A stretch of 64,000 nt of DNA from GCA-2683135 sp964507445 (GTDB lineage: Bacteria; Planctomycetota; GCA-002687715), in contig CAZDQF010000005.1 in the NCBI GenBank assembly GCA_964507445.1, forward strand, positions 186,001-250,000, written 5' to 3'. The notes under the pieces are model-generated. The model was not told where the DNA came from. It saw only the letters and a program-made list of their open reading frames with translations, and searched no databases. The first letter of the stretch is position 1. Each line of letters opens with the position of its first letter. Below, piece after piece: positions 25,870 to 35,231 of the stretch. Both the position numbers and the translations under genes were made by a program.

Positions 25870-26927
25870 AGGGAGAGGGCGACGTCCTCACATGGGACGG
25901 CGACTCCGGCGAGCTCCTGCTTATGCGCCTGGTGGGAGAGCCGGCGACGGCCACCCTCACGGACTCCAAGGGGCGGGAACAGCGCATCAACGCGACGCGG
26001 CTACGGTACATGTCGCGGGCCCGTACGGTACAGGGCAGCGGAGGCGTGAGCGCCGTGATCGAAGCGCCCCCGTTCTCTTATGGTTCCGGGTCGTCGTCAG
26101 AGACGGTGTCCACCGAAGTCGCCGCAGAGAGCGTCACCGCCTGGCTGCAAGGAGACGGCGGCGGAGCGTCGGAGGTCATTGCCCGCGGTGAGGTCGTCGC
26201 CAGGCAAGGCAAGAGCGCGGGCGTCACCGCCACCGAGCTGCGCCTGGACCTCGTCCAGGACAACGCTGTCCTCGAAGGCGCCCCCGCGCGCATCGCGGTC
26301 ACTCGTGCGGAAGGCACCCAGGCCCTGGATGAGTGGGTCCAGGCTCCGACCATCGTGGTCACCAACGGAGAGGCCCTCCTGACCGGCCCCGTGTCCGCAC
26401 GTCTCCATGCGCCTCGCCGCATGGCCCTGAACATCGCCGCGACGGACAAGAGCAAGGACGACGCGCCGGCGGGGCTGCTCCCGGTCCAGCTCGAGGCCCG
26501 GAAGGACCTGCTCCTGACCCGGGACCGCATCCAGGCCCGCGGTCCTGCGTCCGTACGCCAGGGGGACCCGGGAAACGGGGGCTTCAGCCTGCGTGGGGAA
26601 CGGATCGTCCTCTTCCTCGTCGACGAGTCCGGAGAGGAGCAGGTCTCCGCCCGAGACCGCCGGTTCCTCCGCTCCCTCGACGTCGCTCGGGCGGTGGTGG
26701 AAGGAGAGACCGAGTTCCAGTCCCAGGAGATCCACGCCAAGGGCGACGTCATCGAATTCGACCGGGAGGACAAGGCCATCATCCTCTACCGCCTCACCGG
26801 CAACGCGTCCCTGAAGTGGCAGGGCACAGATCAAATCCCACGGCCCAGATTTGACCTCAACCTGAAGGACCCGGACAATCCGCGGTTGATCTCAACGCTC
26901 TCGCCGCCCAAACGGAACCGCCAGTGA
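25842..26927 (+). CDS. LptA/OstA-like protein, C-terminal part of the split bridge gene
   Basis: This frame can begin at a GTG at 25842, but with no signal peptide or binding site of its own it is best read as the continuation of the upstream gene. Residues 1-361 are beta-rich with OstA-like repeats. The last 80 residues (SQEIHAKGDVIEFDREDKAIILY) are the clearest LptA-like unit, resembling the segment that follows the substrate into LptD. The stop overlaps the lptD start (GTGA), which supports coupled translation of the bridge and its outer-membrane partner. If the frame split is real in the cell, this part would be untranslated unless slippage occurs. Confidence 0.7.
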   Translation: MHVTVPGSLKGEGDVLTWDGDSGELLLMRLVGEPATATLTDSKGREQRINATRLRYMSRARTVQGSGGVSAVIEAPPFSYGSGSSSETVSTEVAAESVTAWLQGDGGGASEVIARGEVVARQGKSAGVTATELRLDLVQDNAVLEGAPARIAVTRAEGTQALDEWVQAPTIVVTNGEALLTGPVSARLHAPRRMALNIAATDKSKDDAPAGLLPVQLEARKDLLLTRDRIQARGPASVRQGDPGNGGFSLRGERIVLFLVDESGEEQVSARDRRFLRSLDVARAVVEGETEFQSQEIHAKGDVIEFDREDKAIILYRLTGNASLKWQGTDQIPRPRFDLNLKDPDNPRLISTLSPPKRNRQ

Positions 26928-29200
26928 TCCGAACCCTCCTCGTGGCCAGCCTCGCGCTCGCCCTCACAACCAACGCCGCCGCCCAGGAAGTCGAGGGCAA
27001 GCTCGAGTTCCTCTCGAGCCCCCGCTATATCCAGTTGGACATCGGCCTGGGCATCCTCTACCTGGTCGGAAGCGTGGAAGTGGAGCTCGATGGCCGCTAC
27101 CTGAGGTGCGACAACCTGGTCGCCTGGCTGAACCTCGAGAAGGAGAAGCTGGAGGAGGAGGAGGAAGACCCTCCGGAGAGCCTGGATCAGGTCCGCCGCT
27201 TCGTCAAAGAGATCTACGCAGAGGGGAACGTCCTCTACTCACAAGAGGACGAGTGGCTGCACGGCGATCGCCTGTTCATCGATCTCACCCACGAACGAGG
27301 TCTGTTCCTGGACGCCACCATGGCGATTCCGCTCCCCACCCCCGACGGGGAGATGCCCCTGGTGGTCAGGGCCCAGGAGTTGCGCATCCTCGGGCGGACA
27401 CGGGTCCAGGGGGCCGGCATCCAGTCCTGGATCGGACCCCTCGGGAGGCCGTTCACCAGCGTCCAATCGGATCTCATCGACATCACGGCGGAGCACGGCG
27501 GGTTCCTGGGTCCATCCTCTGAAGAAGAGGTGGCGCAGCAGAACTACCACCTGGCGGCGGAAGGCAACGTGCTGCGGGCGGGCTCGTTCCCGGTGCTCTG
27601 GATCCCCGACTTCGAGATCGACAGCCAGGATGCCCGCGAGCCCCTGTTGTTGCGGTCCGTCCGGCTGGATCACAGCAAGGAGTTCGGCGCCGAGGTCGGG
27701 CTGTCCCTTGGTACGGACATCACCTATGGAGACGGACAGAAGTGGGGGGAGTGGCGCGCCCACCTGGACTGGTACTCGAAGCGCGGCCCGGGGGTCGGCC
27801 TGGACTTCGTCTACGAGATGCCCACCTACCGCGGGAGCATCATCACCCGCTACCAACGGGACACCGGTGAGAACGAGAACTTCGGTCCCCCGCCCACGAA
27901 CAACCGTGGCCGCCTCTCCTGGTGGCATCGCCAGATGCTCCCGGGCGAGGTCCAGATGGACCTGGAGTTCCAGCTCTTCAGCGACCGCGGCTACTACCCC
28001 ACCTGGTTCGAAGGCGAAGAGAAGAGCGTCAAGCCGCCGGAGAACCTCTTCTACCTGAAGCGGACCTTCTTCAACTCCCAGGTCAGCGGTCTGTACTCGA
28101 CCCGGTTCAACGACTGGTTGACGCGGGTCGAACACCAACCGGAGCTTCGCTACGACCTGGTCACGGAGCCGCTCTTCGACCTGGGGAATCACCCGCTGTA
28201 CCTCACCGTGTCGGCCCGCGGTGGCCAGGGACGTATCCGCTACGACGATGACCTCGGTCTCGACGACCCCGCGACCTGGCGCGCCGACGTGGACACCCTG
28301 CTCGAGTACGCGATGCCTGCGGGCCCTCTGAAGATCACTCCCTTCGCCGGTGTTCGTTACACGTTCTACGAGACGGACCTCCTCGGTCGGGACAACCAGG
28401 ACCGCCTGGGCCTGACCTCCGGCGTCACCTTGGCCTCGCAGGCGTGGAGGACTTTCGACGCCGACGGCGGGCTGTTCAACCTGGACGGCCTGCGACATGT
28501 CATGATTCCGGAGCTGACGTTCCGCAACACCGTGGGCGTGGACATCCCTCCATCCGAGCTCATCCCCCTGGATGACGTCGAGACCTTCGACAACATCCAG
28601 GCCTTCGAGTTCCGGCTTCGCAACCTGCTGCAGACCCGACGGAACAGAGGCCCGTCGCGGGTGGCCGAGACGTTCATCGATCTGGAGCTGGGGACCGCCT
28701 ACTACCCGAACCCGCGAGACAACGGGGACGACCCCTGGGGCAACCTGGAGTGGGACCTCCTGGTGCGGTTCAGCGACGCCCTGCAGTTCATCGCCGACGG
28801 AGAGGTCAACTACTACGGCCGCGGCCTCGAGGTGGTGAACACCGCCATCGGCTACACGCCGTCACGGGAGTTCCAGGGCTACTGGGGGTTCCGCCACTAC
28901 CACAACGAGTACGACGTGATCTTCGCCCAGAACAACTGGCGAGCCAACGAAGAGTGGATGTTCACCGCCGAGTCGTCCTACGACCTGCGCGGAGATCGCG
29001 GGATCGACCACCGCCTCGTCATCTCCCGAATCGGCGATGAATGGGTGTTCCGGTTCGGGTTCAAGGCCGATATTGGAGAAGACGACATCTCGTTCTTCGT
29101 CTCCTTTGAACCCCGGTTTCTGTTCGATCCACTGCTGAGCGCCGGGCTGCTCAAGTCCGAGCCGCGGTTGCACTATCTGGGCAGCGGGCTGAGTCAGTAG
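26924..29200 (+). CDS. lptD: LPS assembly outer-membrane protein LptD (OstA/Imp-like)
   Basis: LptD is the beta-barrel that inserts LPS into the outer leaflet. A signal peptide covers residues 1-20 (IRTLLVASLALALTTNAAAQ). An N-terminal OstA domain (about 25-240) precedes a barrel rich in alternating aromatic strands, such as GSIITRYQRD, EFQGYWGFRHY and EWMFTAESSYDLRG. At 758 residues it is close to E. coli LptD (784). The start is GTG and overlaps the preceding gene by 4 bases. Context (kdsD, kdsC, bridge protein) fits the assignment. I did not identify the disulfide Cys pairs known from E. coli LptD. Confidence 0.88.
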   Translation: MIRTLLVASLALALTTNAAAQEVEGKLEFLSSPRYIQLDIGLGILYLVGSVEVELDGRYLRCDNLVAWLNLEKEKLEEEEEDPPESLDQVRRFVKEIYAEGNVLYSQEDEWLHGDRLFIDLTHERGLFLDATMAIPLPTPDGEMPLVVRAQELRILGRTRVQGAGIQSWIGPLGRPFTSVQSDLIDITAEHGGFLGPSSEEEVAQQNYHLAAEGNVLRAGSFPVLWIPDFEIDSQDAREPLLLRSVRLDHSKEFGAEVGLSLGTDITYGDGQKWGEWRAHLDWYSKRGPGVGLDFVYEMPTYRGSIITRYQRDTGENENFGPPPTNNRGRLSWWHRQMLPGEVQMDLEFQLFSDRGYYPTWFEGEEKSVKPPENLFYLKRTFFNSQVSGLYSTRFNDWLTRVEHQPELRYDLVTEPLFDLGNHPLYLTVSARGGQGRIRYDDDLGLDDPATWRADVDTLLEYAMPAGPLKITPFAGVRYTFYETDLLGRDNQDRLGLTSGVTLASQAWRTFDADGGLFNLDGLRHVMIPELTFRNTVGVDIPPSELIPLDDVETFDNIQAFEFRLRNLLQTRRNRGPSRVAETFIDLELGTAYYPNPRDNGDDPWGNLEWDLLVRFSDALQFIADGEVNYYGRGLEVVNTAIGYTPSREFQGYWGFRHYHNEYDVIFAQNNWRANEEWMFTAESSYDLRGDRGIDHRLVISRIGDEWVFRFGFKADIGEDDISFFVSFEPRFLFDPLLSAGLLKSEPRLHYLGSGLSQ

Positions 29201-29250
29201 CACTTCACGTCGGAGCATGGCGGCGGGGTTATAGTTCTCATGAGGCCGCG

Positions 29251-31674
29251 ATGCTTATCGTTACCACGACCGTCGCTATTCTCGGGGCTGCCTGGCTGCT
29301 GGCGGGCTTCGCCGCTCCGCTCTGGGCTTGGCTCGGCGGCGCCGCCGCCGCCTTGCTGTGGGCGTCGGCCGCCGGGCAGCTGTCGCCAGCCCTGTTCTGG
29401 ACCCTCTGGGCGACGTGGGGAGCATGCGCCTCCCTGCTCATACCCGCGCTCCGGCGCATGTTGGTCGCCGCGCCTGCGGTGGCCACCGTCCGCAAGATCC
29501 TCCCGCCGATCTCCGATACGGAGCGCGAAGCTCTCGAGGCGGGCACCGTGTGGTTCGACGCAGACCTGTTCTCCGGGACGCCCGACTGGGACCGGTTCCT
29601 GTCCCACGCGGCGCCGAGCCTGAGCCAGGAGGAGCAGGAGTTCCTCGATGGCCCTACGGAGGAGCTCTGCCGCGACCTCGACGACTGGCAGATCACCCGT
29701 GACCGCGGCCTGCCGCCGGACACCTGGGAGTTCATCAAGGACCGCGGGTTCCTCGGGATGATCATCCCCAAGGCATACGGAGGTCTCGGGTTCTCGGCTC
29801 AGGGACACTCAGCTGTGGTGCAGAAGATCGCCACGAGGTCCTCCTCCGCGGCGGTGACCGTGATGGTGCCCAACTCCCTCGGCCCTGCGGAGCTCCTCCT
29901 CCACTACGGCACCAAGGAGCAACAGGACCTGTACCTCCCCCGCCTCGCACGGGGCGACGATGTCCCGTCCTTCGCCCTGACCTCACCGGTCGCCGGGTCC
30001 GACGCCGCGGCCATGCCGGACAGCGCCGTGGTCTGCCGAGGGACCTGGCAGGGACGGGAAGACGTGCTCGGCCTCCGGGTCAACTGGGACAAGCGTTACA
30101 TCACCCTCGCCCCCATCACGACGCTTCTCGGGCTGGCCTTTCGGGTCCTTGATCCGGACGGGCTGCTGGGTGGAGAAGAGAGCCTCGGCATCACCCTCGC
30201 CCTGATCCCCGCGGAGCTGCCAGGGGTCGAGGTGGGACTCCGGCACGACGTCACCAAGCAGGCCATGCTCAACGGCCCCACCAGGGGAACGGACGTGTTC
30301 ATCCCCATGGAGCAGGTCATCGGCGGCAAGGACCGCATCGGACAGGGGTGGCGCATGCTGATGTCATGCCTCTCCGCAGGACGCTCCATCTCCCTGCCCG
30401 CCACCAGCACCGCGGCGGCCAAGTTCACGACACGCAACACCGGGGCGTACGCACGGGTGCGCCGGCAGTTCAAGGTGCCCATCGGCAAGTTCGAGGGCGT
30501 GGAAGAGAAGCTCGCATCCATGGCCGGCGAGACCTACCTGCTGGAGGCGGCCCGCGGCATCACCGCCTGGGCGGTGGATCAGGGAGAGAAGCCCTCGGTG
30601 ATCTCGGCCCTGCTCAAGTATGAGAGTACGGAGCGGATGCGGGCGGTCGTGAACGACGCCATGGACATCCATGGCGGGCGCGCCATCTGTGAAGGCCCGA
30701 CCAACTACATGGCCAACGTCTACCAGTTCATCCCGGTGGGTATCACCGTGGAAGGGGCCAACATCCTGACCCGAACCCTGATCGTCTTCGGCCAGGGAGC
30801 CATGCGGTGCCACCCCTGGCTCCTGAAGGAGATGGAGGCTGCGGCGGACACCGACCGGAAGGCCGCCGTACGCACCATGGACCAGGCCATCTGCGGACAC
30901 GTCCGCCACGTCCTGAACAACGTGGCCCGGACCCTGTTCCACAACCTGACCGGCGGTCGCTTCGCGAGCGCTCCGGCCGCAGCCGCTCCCCAAACCCAGC
31001 GCTGGTTCAGGCAACTGACACGCCTCAGCGCGTCCTTCGCCATCGCATCCGAGTTCGCCCTCATCTCTCTCGGGGGCGCCCTCAAGCGCAAGGAGAAGTT
31101 GTCCGGTCGGTTCGCGGACGTGCTCTCGGAGTTGTACCTCTCCAGCTGCGTGCTCAAACGATTCGAGGACGACGGGCGGCCATCGGAAGACCTGCCGTTG
31201 GTGGAATGGAACCTGCGCCGCTCCCTCGCAAACGCCCAGTCCTCGCTCTCTGGGATCGTCCAGAACCTCCCCGCCAGACCTCTGGCGTGGACACTCCGAC
31301 TGCTCCTCTTCCCGCTGGGCCTGCGCCACCGGCCTCCATCGGACCGGCTCGGGCACAAGGTGGCCCAGGTGACCCTCGAACCCGGGTCCGCGCGCGATCG
31401 CTTGACCAGGGGCATACACTTGTCTCACGATCCGGACGACGTCACCGGCTCCGTGGAGTACGCGCTCCGGTGCGTGGTGGACGCAGCCTCCGCGGAGCGA
31501 CGGCTCCGCAAGGGCGAGGACCTGAACGAGACGGACCAGGCTTTGCTCGAGAAGGCGCGTCAGGCGACCGCCACGACCATCGCCGTGGACGACTTCGACG
31601 AGGATGACTTCGGCGGCGCCCCCTGGCGCCTGGAGACCGCGAACATGTCTACGAGAGGGGGTCCGACTACATGA
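29251..31674 (+). CDS. fadE: FadE-type acyl-CoA dehydrogenase
   Basis: An FAD-dependent enzyme that catalyses the first step of fatty acid beta-oxidation. Its 807 residues match E. coli FadE (814), about twice the usual acyl-CoA dehydrogenase. Hydrophobic segments at residues 3-25 and about 30-65 anchor it to the inner membrane. The dehydrogenase core spans about 105-520 (GFLGMIIPKAYGGLGFS, then SALLKYESTERMR and AMDIHGGRAI). The C-terminal FadE-specific domain carries FAIASEFALISLGG. A -10-like TATAGT lies at 29230-29235, implying a short leader. It overlaps fadN by ATGA. Confidence 0.94.
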   Translation: MLIVTTTVAILGAAWLLAGFAAPLWAWLGGAAAALLWASAAGQLSPALFWTLWATWGACASLLIPALRRMLVAAPAVATVRKILPPISDTEREALEAGTVWFDADLFSGTPDWDRFLSHAAPSLSQEEQEFLDGPTEELCRDLDDWQITRDRGLPPDTWEFIKDRGFLGMIIPKAYGGLGFSAQGHSAVVQKIATRSSSAAVTVMVPNSLGPAELLLHYGTKEQQDLYLPRLARGDDVPSFALTSPVAGSDAAAMPDSAVVCRGTWQGREDVLGLRVNWDKRYITLAPITTLLGLAFRVLDPDGLLGGEESLGITLALIPAELPGVEVGLRHDVTKQAMLNGPTRGTDVFIPMEQVIGGKDRIGQGWRMLMSCLSAGRSISLPATSTAAAKFTTRNTGAYARVRRQFKVPIGKFEGVEEKLASMAGETYLLEAARGITAWAVDQGEKPSVISALLKYESTERMRAVVNDAMDIHGGRAICEGPTNYMANVYQFIPVGITVEGANILTRTLIVFGQGAMRCHPWLLKEMEAAADTDRKAAVRTMDQAICGHVRHVLNNVARTLFHNLTGGRFASAPAAAAPQTQRWFRQLTRLSASFAIASEFALISLGGALKRKEKLSGRFADVLSELYLSSCVLKRFEDDGRPSEDLPLVEWNLRRSLANAQSSLSGIVQNLPARPLAWTLRLLLFPLGLRHRPPSDRLGHKVAQVTLEPGSARDRLTRGIHLSHDPDDVTGSVEYALRCVVDAASAERRLRKGEDLNETDQALLEKARQATATTIAVDDFDEDDFGGAPWRLETANMSTRGGPTT

Positions 31675-34028
31675 CCGCGCCCTTCCGTCCGCGTCGCTGC
31701 GCCGTCCTCGGCGCCGGTGTCATGGGGGCGCAGATCGCAGCACACTTCGCCAACGCGGGGATCCCTGTCCTGCTGCTGGATCTGCCCTCCGACGGCCCCG
31801 ACCCGGACGCCGCCGTACGCGGCGCCGTCAAGCGGCTCCCCAAGATGAAGCCGGCCCCCCTGGCCTCCGGTGAAGCGCTCCCCCTCATCGAACCCCGGTC
31901 CTACGACACGGGCATGGAGGCCCTGGCTGGCTGCGACCTGGTGATCGAGGCCATCGCCGAACGCATGGAGCTGAAGCTGGCCCTCTACGACCGCATCACC
32001 CCCCACTTGAGCGAGGACTCCATCCTCACCTCCAACACCTCGGGCCTGCCGTTGAACGAGCTCGAGCAGGGGCTGCCGGACGACCTCAGGCCACGATTCT
32101 GCGGGCTGCACTTCTTCAATCCGCCCAGGTACATGCACCTGGTGGAGTTGACGCCGACCACGTCCACGGACGAGGCGCTCCTGGACCGACTGGAGACGTT
32201 CCTGGTGTCGCGACTGGGCAAGGGCGTGATCCGGGCCAAGGACGTCCCCAACTTCGTCGCCAATCGGATCGGGGTGTTCTCCATGCTGGTGGCGTTCCAC
32301 CACGCCGCGCGACTGGGTCTTGCCCCCGACACCGTGGACGCGCTCACCGGTCCGGCCATCGGCCGACCCAAGAGCGCCACCTTCAGGACCGCGGACGTGG
32401 TGGGGCTGGACACCCTGGGCCACGTCATTGAGGCCTCGTCTCGGGCCCTGGAGAGCGACCCCTGGCGCGACTACTACGCCGTCCCGGACTGGATCGCGGC
32501 GCTCGTGTCGAAAGGCGCCACCGGGCAGAAGGCCGGCGCCGGTGTCTACCGCAAAGGCAGAGACGGTATCGAGGTCGTGGACGTGGAGACCGGCAACTAC
32601 CGCCTCTCCTCCAGGTCCCTCCCGGACGAGGTGAGCGAGCTCCTCTCCCTGTCGGACGCGTCGGAGCGCATGGGGGCGCTGCGTTCGTCATCGCACCCCG
32701 AGGCGCAGTTCCTCTGGTGCATCCATCGGGATGTCTGGCATTACGCCGCGGTTCATCTCGCGGACATCGCGCACTCCGCCCGCGACCTGGACCTGGCCAT
32801 CCGCTGGGGCTTCGGGTGGGCTCGCGGTCCGTTCGAACAATGGCAGGACGCCGGATGGGGCCGTGTCTCCGCCTGGATTTCGGAAGACATTGCGGAGGGG
32901 CGGACCCTCGCATCCTGGCCGCTCCCGGACTGGGTCATGGAGCAGGACTCGGTGCACGTTCCGGCCGGGTCATGGGACGCCGCCAACGGCGGACTGGTGA
33001 AGCGCTCCGCCCTTCCGGTCTACGATCGCCAGCCCTTCCCGGACCGGGTCATGGGAGAACCCTCTGACGACGAAGGGGAGACCTGGTACGAGGACGACGG
33101 GGTGCGGCTGTGGAGCCTGGACGGCTCTGTCGCCATCCTCACGGTGACCACCAAGATGGGCACCCTCGGGACCAGGGCCGTCGGCGGCATCCTGAACGCC
33201 CTGGACGTGGCCAACGGACGGGCGACGGGCCTCGTGCTGTGGAGGAACGAGGCCCCGTTCTCAGCCGGCGCGGACCTCTCGGAGGTGGTCGGGGTCCTGG
33301 AGGCCGGCGAGCTGGACAAGGTGGATGAGCTGGTGCGCACGTTCCAGCGGATGACCATGGGCCTCCGGCACGCGCCCATCCCGGTGATCGGTGCGCCCCA
33401 CGGCGTCGCTCTGGGCGGAGGATGCGAGGTGCTCATGCACTGCGACCGCCTCGTCGCGTCGTTGGAGACCTACACCGGACTGGTGGAGATCGGAGTGGGG
33501 GTCCTGCCCGCAGGCTCGGGCCTGAAGGAGACCGCCAGACGAGCGGCCCTGACCGCGGACCCGCAGGCCACCCTCGCGGCCCGCTTCCAGGACATCGCCA
33601 AGGCCTCCGTATCCCTGAGCGCCGAGGACGGCCGGAGGCTCGGTTACCTGAGGGAAGCGGACGTGGTGGTGATGAACACCCACGAGGTGCTCCACGCTGC
33701 CCTGGCGACCGCGAGGGGCATGGCGGAGGCGGGCTACCGTCCCCCGTTACCCGGACAGGTGGCCGTCGGTGGTTCCTCCGCCCTCGCAAACCTGAAGGGG
33801 GCCATCGCCAACCTCCAGGCAGGCGGCTTCGCTTCCGAACACGACGCCCTCTGCGCCACCCGCATCGCAGAGGTGCTGTGCGGCGGAGACGTGGCGCCGG
33901 GCACCATGGTCGACGAGCAGTGGCTGCTCGATCGCGAACGGCACGCGTTCGTCGAACTCTGCGGGACCGAGAAGACCCGTGAACGGGTCGCTCACATGCT
34001 GAAGACCGGCAAGCCCCTGAGGAACTGA
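31671..34028 (+). CDS. fadN: 3-hydroxyacyl-CoA dehydrogenase/enoyl-CoA hydratase
   Basis: A bifunctional beta-oxidation enzyme. The NAD-binding 3-hydroxyacyl-CoA dehydrogenase domain comes first (AVLGAGVMGAQIA at 12-24, GLHFFNPPRYMHLVE around 145, then the C-terminal dehydrogenase repeats). The crotonase (enoyl-CoA hydratase) domain comes last, from about residue 470 (EAPFSAGADLSEV and GVALGGGCEVLMHCD). This order is that of Bacillus FadN and the reverse of E. coli FadB. Length is 785 residues. It overlaps fadE by ATGA and shares one base with fadA (TGATG). Confidence 0.93.
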   Translation: MTAPFRPRRCAVLGAGVMGAQIAAHFANAGIPVLLLDLPSDGPDPDAAVRGAVKRLPKMKPAPLASGEALPLIEPRSYDTGMEALAGCDLVIEAIAERMELKLALYDRITPHLSEDSILTSNTSGLPLNELEQGLPDDLRPRFCGLHFFNPPRYMHLVELTPTTSTDEALLDRLETFLVSRLGKGVIRAKDVPNFVANRIGVFSMLVAFHHAARLGLAPDTVDALTGPAIGRPKSATFRTADVVGLDTLGHVIEASSRALESDPWRDYYAVPDWIAALVSKGATGQKAGAGVYRKGRDGIEVVDVETGNYRLSSRSLPDEVSELLSLSDASERMGALRSSSHPEAQFLWCIHRDVWHYAAVHLADIAHSARDLDLAIRWGFGWARGPFEQWQDAGWGRVSAWISEDIAEGRTLASWPLPDWVMEQDSVHVPAGSWDAANGGLVKRSALPVYDRQPFPDRVMGEPSDDEGETWYEDDGVRLWSLDGSVAILTVTTKMGTLGTRAVGGILNALDVANGRATGLVLWRNEAPFSAGADLSEVVGVLEAGELDKVDELVRTFQRMTMGLRHAPIPVIGAPHGVALGGGCEVLMHCDRLVASLETYTGLVEIGVGVLPAGSGLKETARRAALTADPQATLAARFQDIAKASVSLSAEDGRRLGYLREADVVVMNTHEVLHAALATARGMAEAGYRPPLPGQVAVGGSSALANLKGAIANLQAGGFASEHDALCATRIAEVLCGGDVAPGTMVDEQWLLDRERHAFVELCGTEKTRERVAHMLKTGKPLRN

Positions 34029-35212
34029 TGGCTCAAGACGTGTACATCGTGGCGGCGGTGCGGACTCCCGTGACCCGGGCGTTTCGCGGCGCGTTCGCCA
34101 AGACCCGGCCGGACGACCTGCTGGCCCATTGCATCCGCGAAGCGGTGAGCCGCTGTCCTGGCCTCAACGAACACCTCATCGGCGACGTGATCGTGGGCTG
34201 CGCCATGCCCGAGGGGGTTCAGGGAATGAACATGGCCCGCATCGGGCTCTTGCTGGCGGGCCTGCCTCAGGAAGTGCCCGGGGTCACGGTCAACCGGTTC
34301 TGCGCCTCCGGTCTGCAGGCGGTGGCGTGGGCCGCCAATCGCATCCAGCTGGGAGAGTCGGACGTGATGATCGCCGCCGGGGCGGAGAGCATGAGCATGG
34401 TCCCCATGATGGGACACCGTCCGGAGTTGAACCCCGGGATCTTCGACGACGATCACCTGGCCATCGCGTACGGCATGGGCATCACCGCCGAACGGGTCGC
34501 CGAACGCTGGGACGTCAGCCGCGAAGACCAGGACGCATACGCCCTGGAGAGCCACCGCCGGGCGTGCGTCGCGCTGGACTCTGGAGCGTTCGTCGATGAG
34601 ACCGCCCCCTACACGGTGACCCGTCACGTCCCCGGGCCGGACGGCGCAGTGAAGAGCAAAGAGAAGGTCATCTCCGCAGACGAGGGCCCTCGACGGGATA
34701 CCTCCCTGGAGCAGCTCGCGAAGCTCAGGCCGGTGTTTGCCGCGCGCGGCACCGTCACCGCGGGCAGCGCCTCCCAGATGAGCGACGGCGCAGCCGCCCT
34801 GGTCCTGATGGGCGAGAGCACCATGCGAGCGCTGGAGCTTCAACCTCTGGCTCGTTTCGTCAGCTTCGAAGCCGCCGGCGTGGACCCGGAGGTCATGGGT
34901 ATCGGCCCGGTGGAGGCGGTGCCGCGCGCGTGCGCCAAGGCGGGCATCTTCATCGATGACCTGGAGCACATCGAGTTGAACGAGGCCTTCGCGGCGCAGA
35001 CCATCGCCTGCATGAGAGACCTGGGCCTCGACCACGCGAAGGTCAACCCACTCGGCGGCGCCATCGCCCTGGGACACCCCCTCGGTGCCACCGGCGCCAT
35101 CCGCACGGCGACGTTGATCCACGCCCTCCGCCGTTCGGGCCAGCGGCTCGGCATGGTCACCATGTGTGTCGGCACCGGCATGGGCGCGGCCGGGGTTTTC
35201 GAGGCCTGCTGA
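34028..35212 (+). CDS. fadA: Acetyl-CoA acyltransferase (3-ketoacyl-CoA thiolase)
   Basis: The thiolase cleaves 3-ketoacyl-CoA to acetyl-CoA and a shortened acyl-CoA, completing the beta-oxidation cycle with the two upstream genes. The nucleophile is C92 in NRFCASGLQAV. The catalytic His is in GGAIALGHPLGATGA (about residue 350), and the second Cys is in MCVGTGMGAAGVFE near the C-terminus. At 394 residues it has normal length. Confidence 0.96.
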   Translation: MAQDVYIVAAVRTPVTRAFRGAFAKTRPDDLLAHCIREAVSRCPGLNEHLIGDVIVGCAMPEGVQGMNMARIGLLLAGLPQEVPGVTVNRFCASGLQAVAWAANRIQLGESDVMIAAGAESMSMVPMMGHRPELNPGIFDDDHLAIAYGMGITAERVAERWDVSREDQDAYALESHRRACVALDSGAFVDETAPYTVTRHVPGPDGAVKSKEKVISADEGPRRDTSLEQLAKLRPVFAARGTVTAGSASQMSDGAAALVLMGESTMRALELQPLARFVSFEAAGVDPEVMGIGPVEAVPRACAKAGIFIDDLEHIELNEAFAAQTIACMRDLGLDHAKVNPLGGAIALGHPLGATGAIRTATLIHALRRSGQRLGMVTMCVGTGMGAAGVFEAC

Positions 35213-35231
35213 GCCGCGTATCCTGCGCGTC

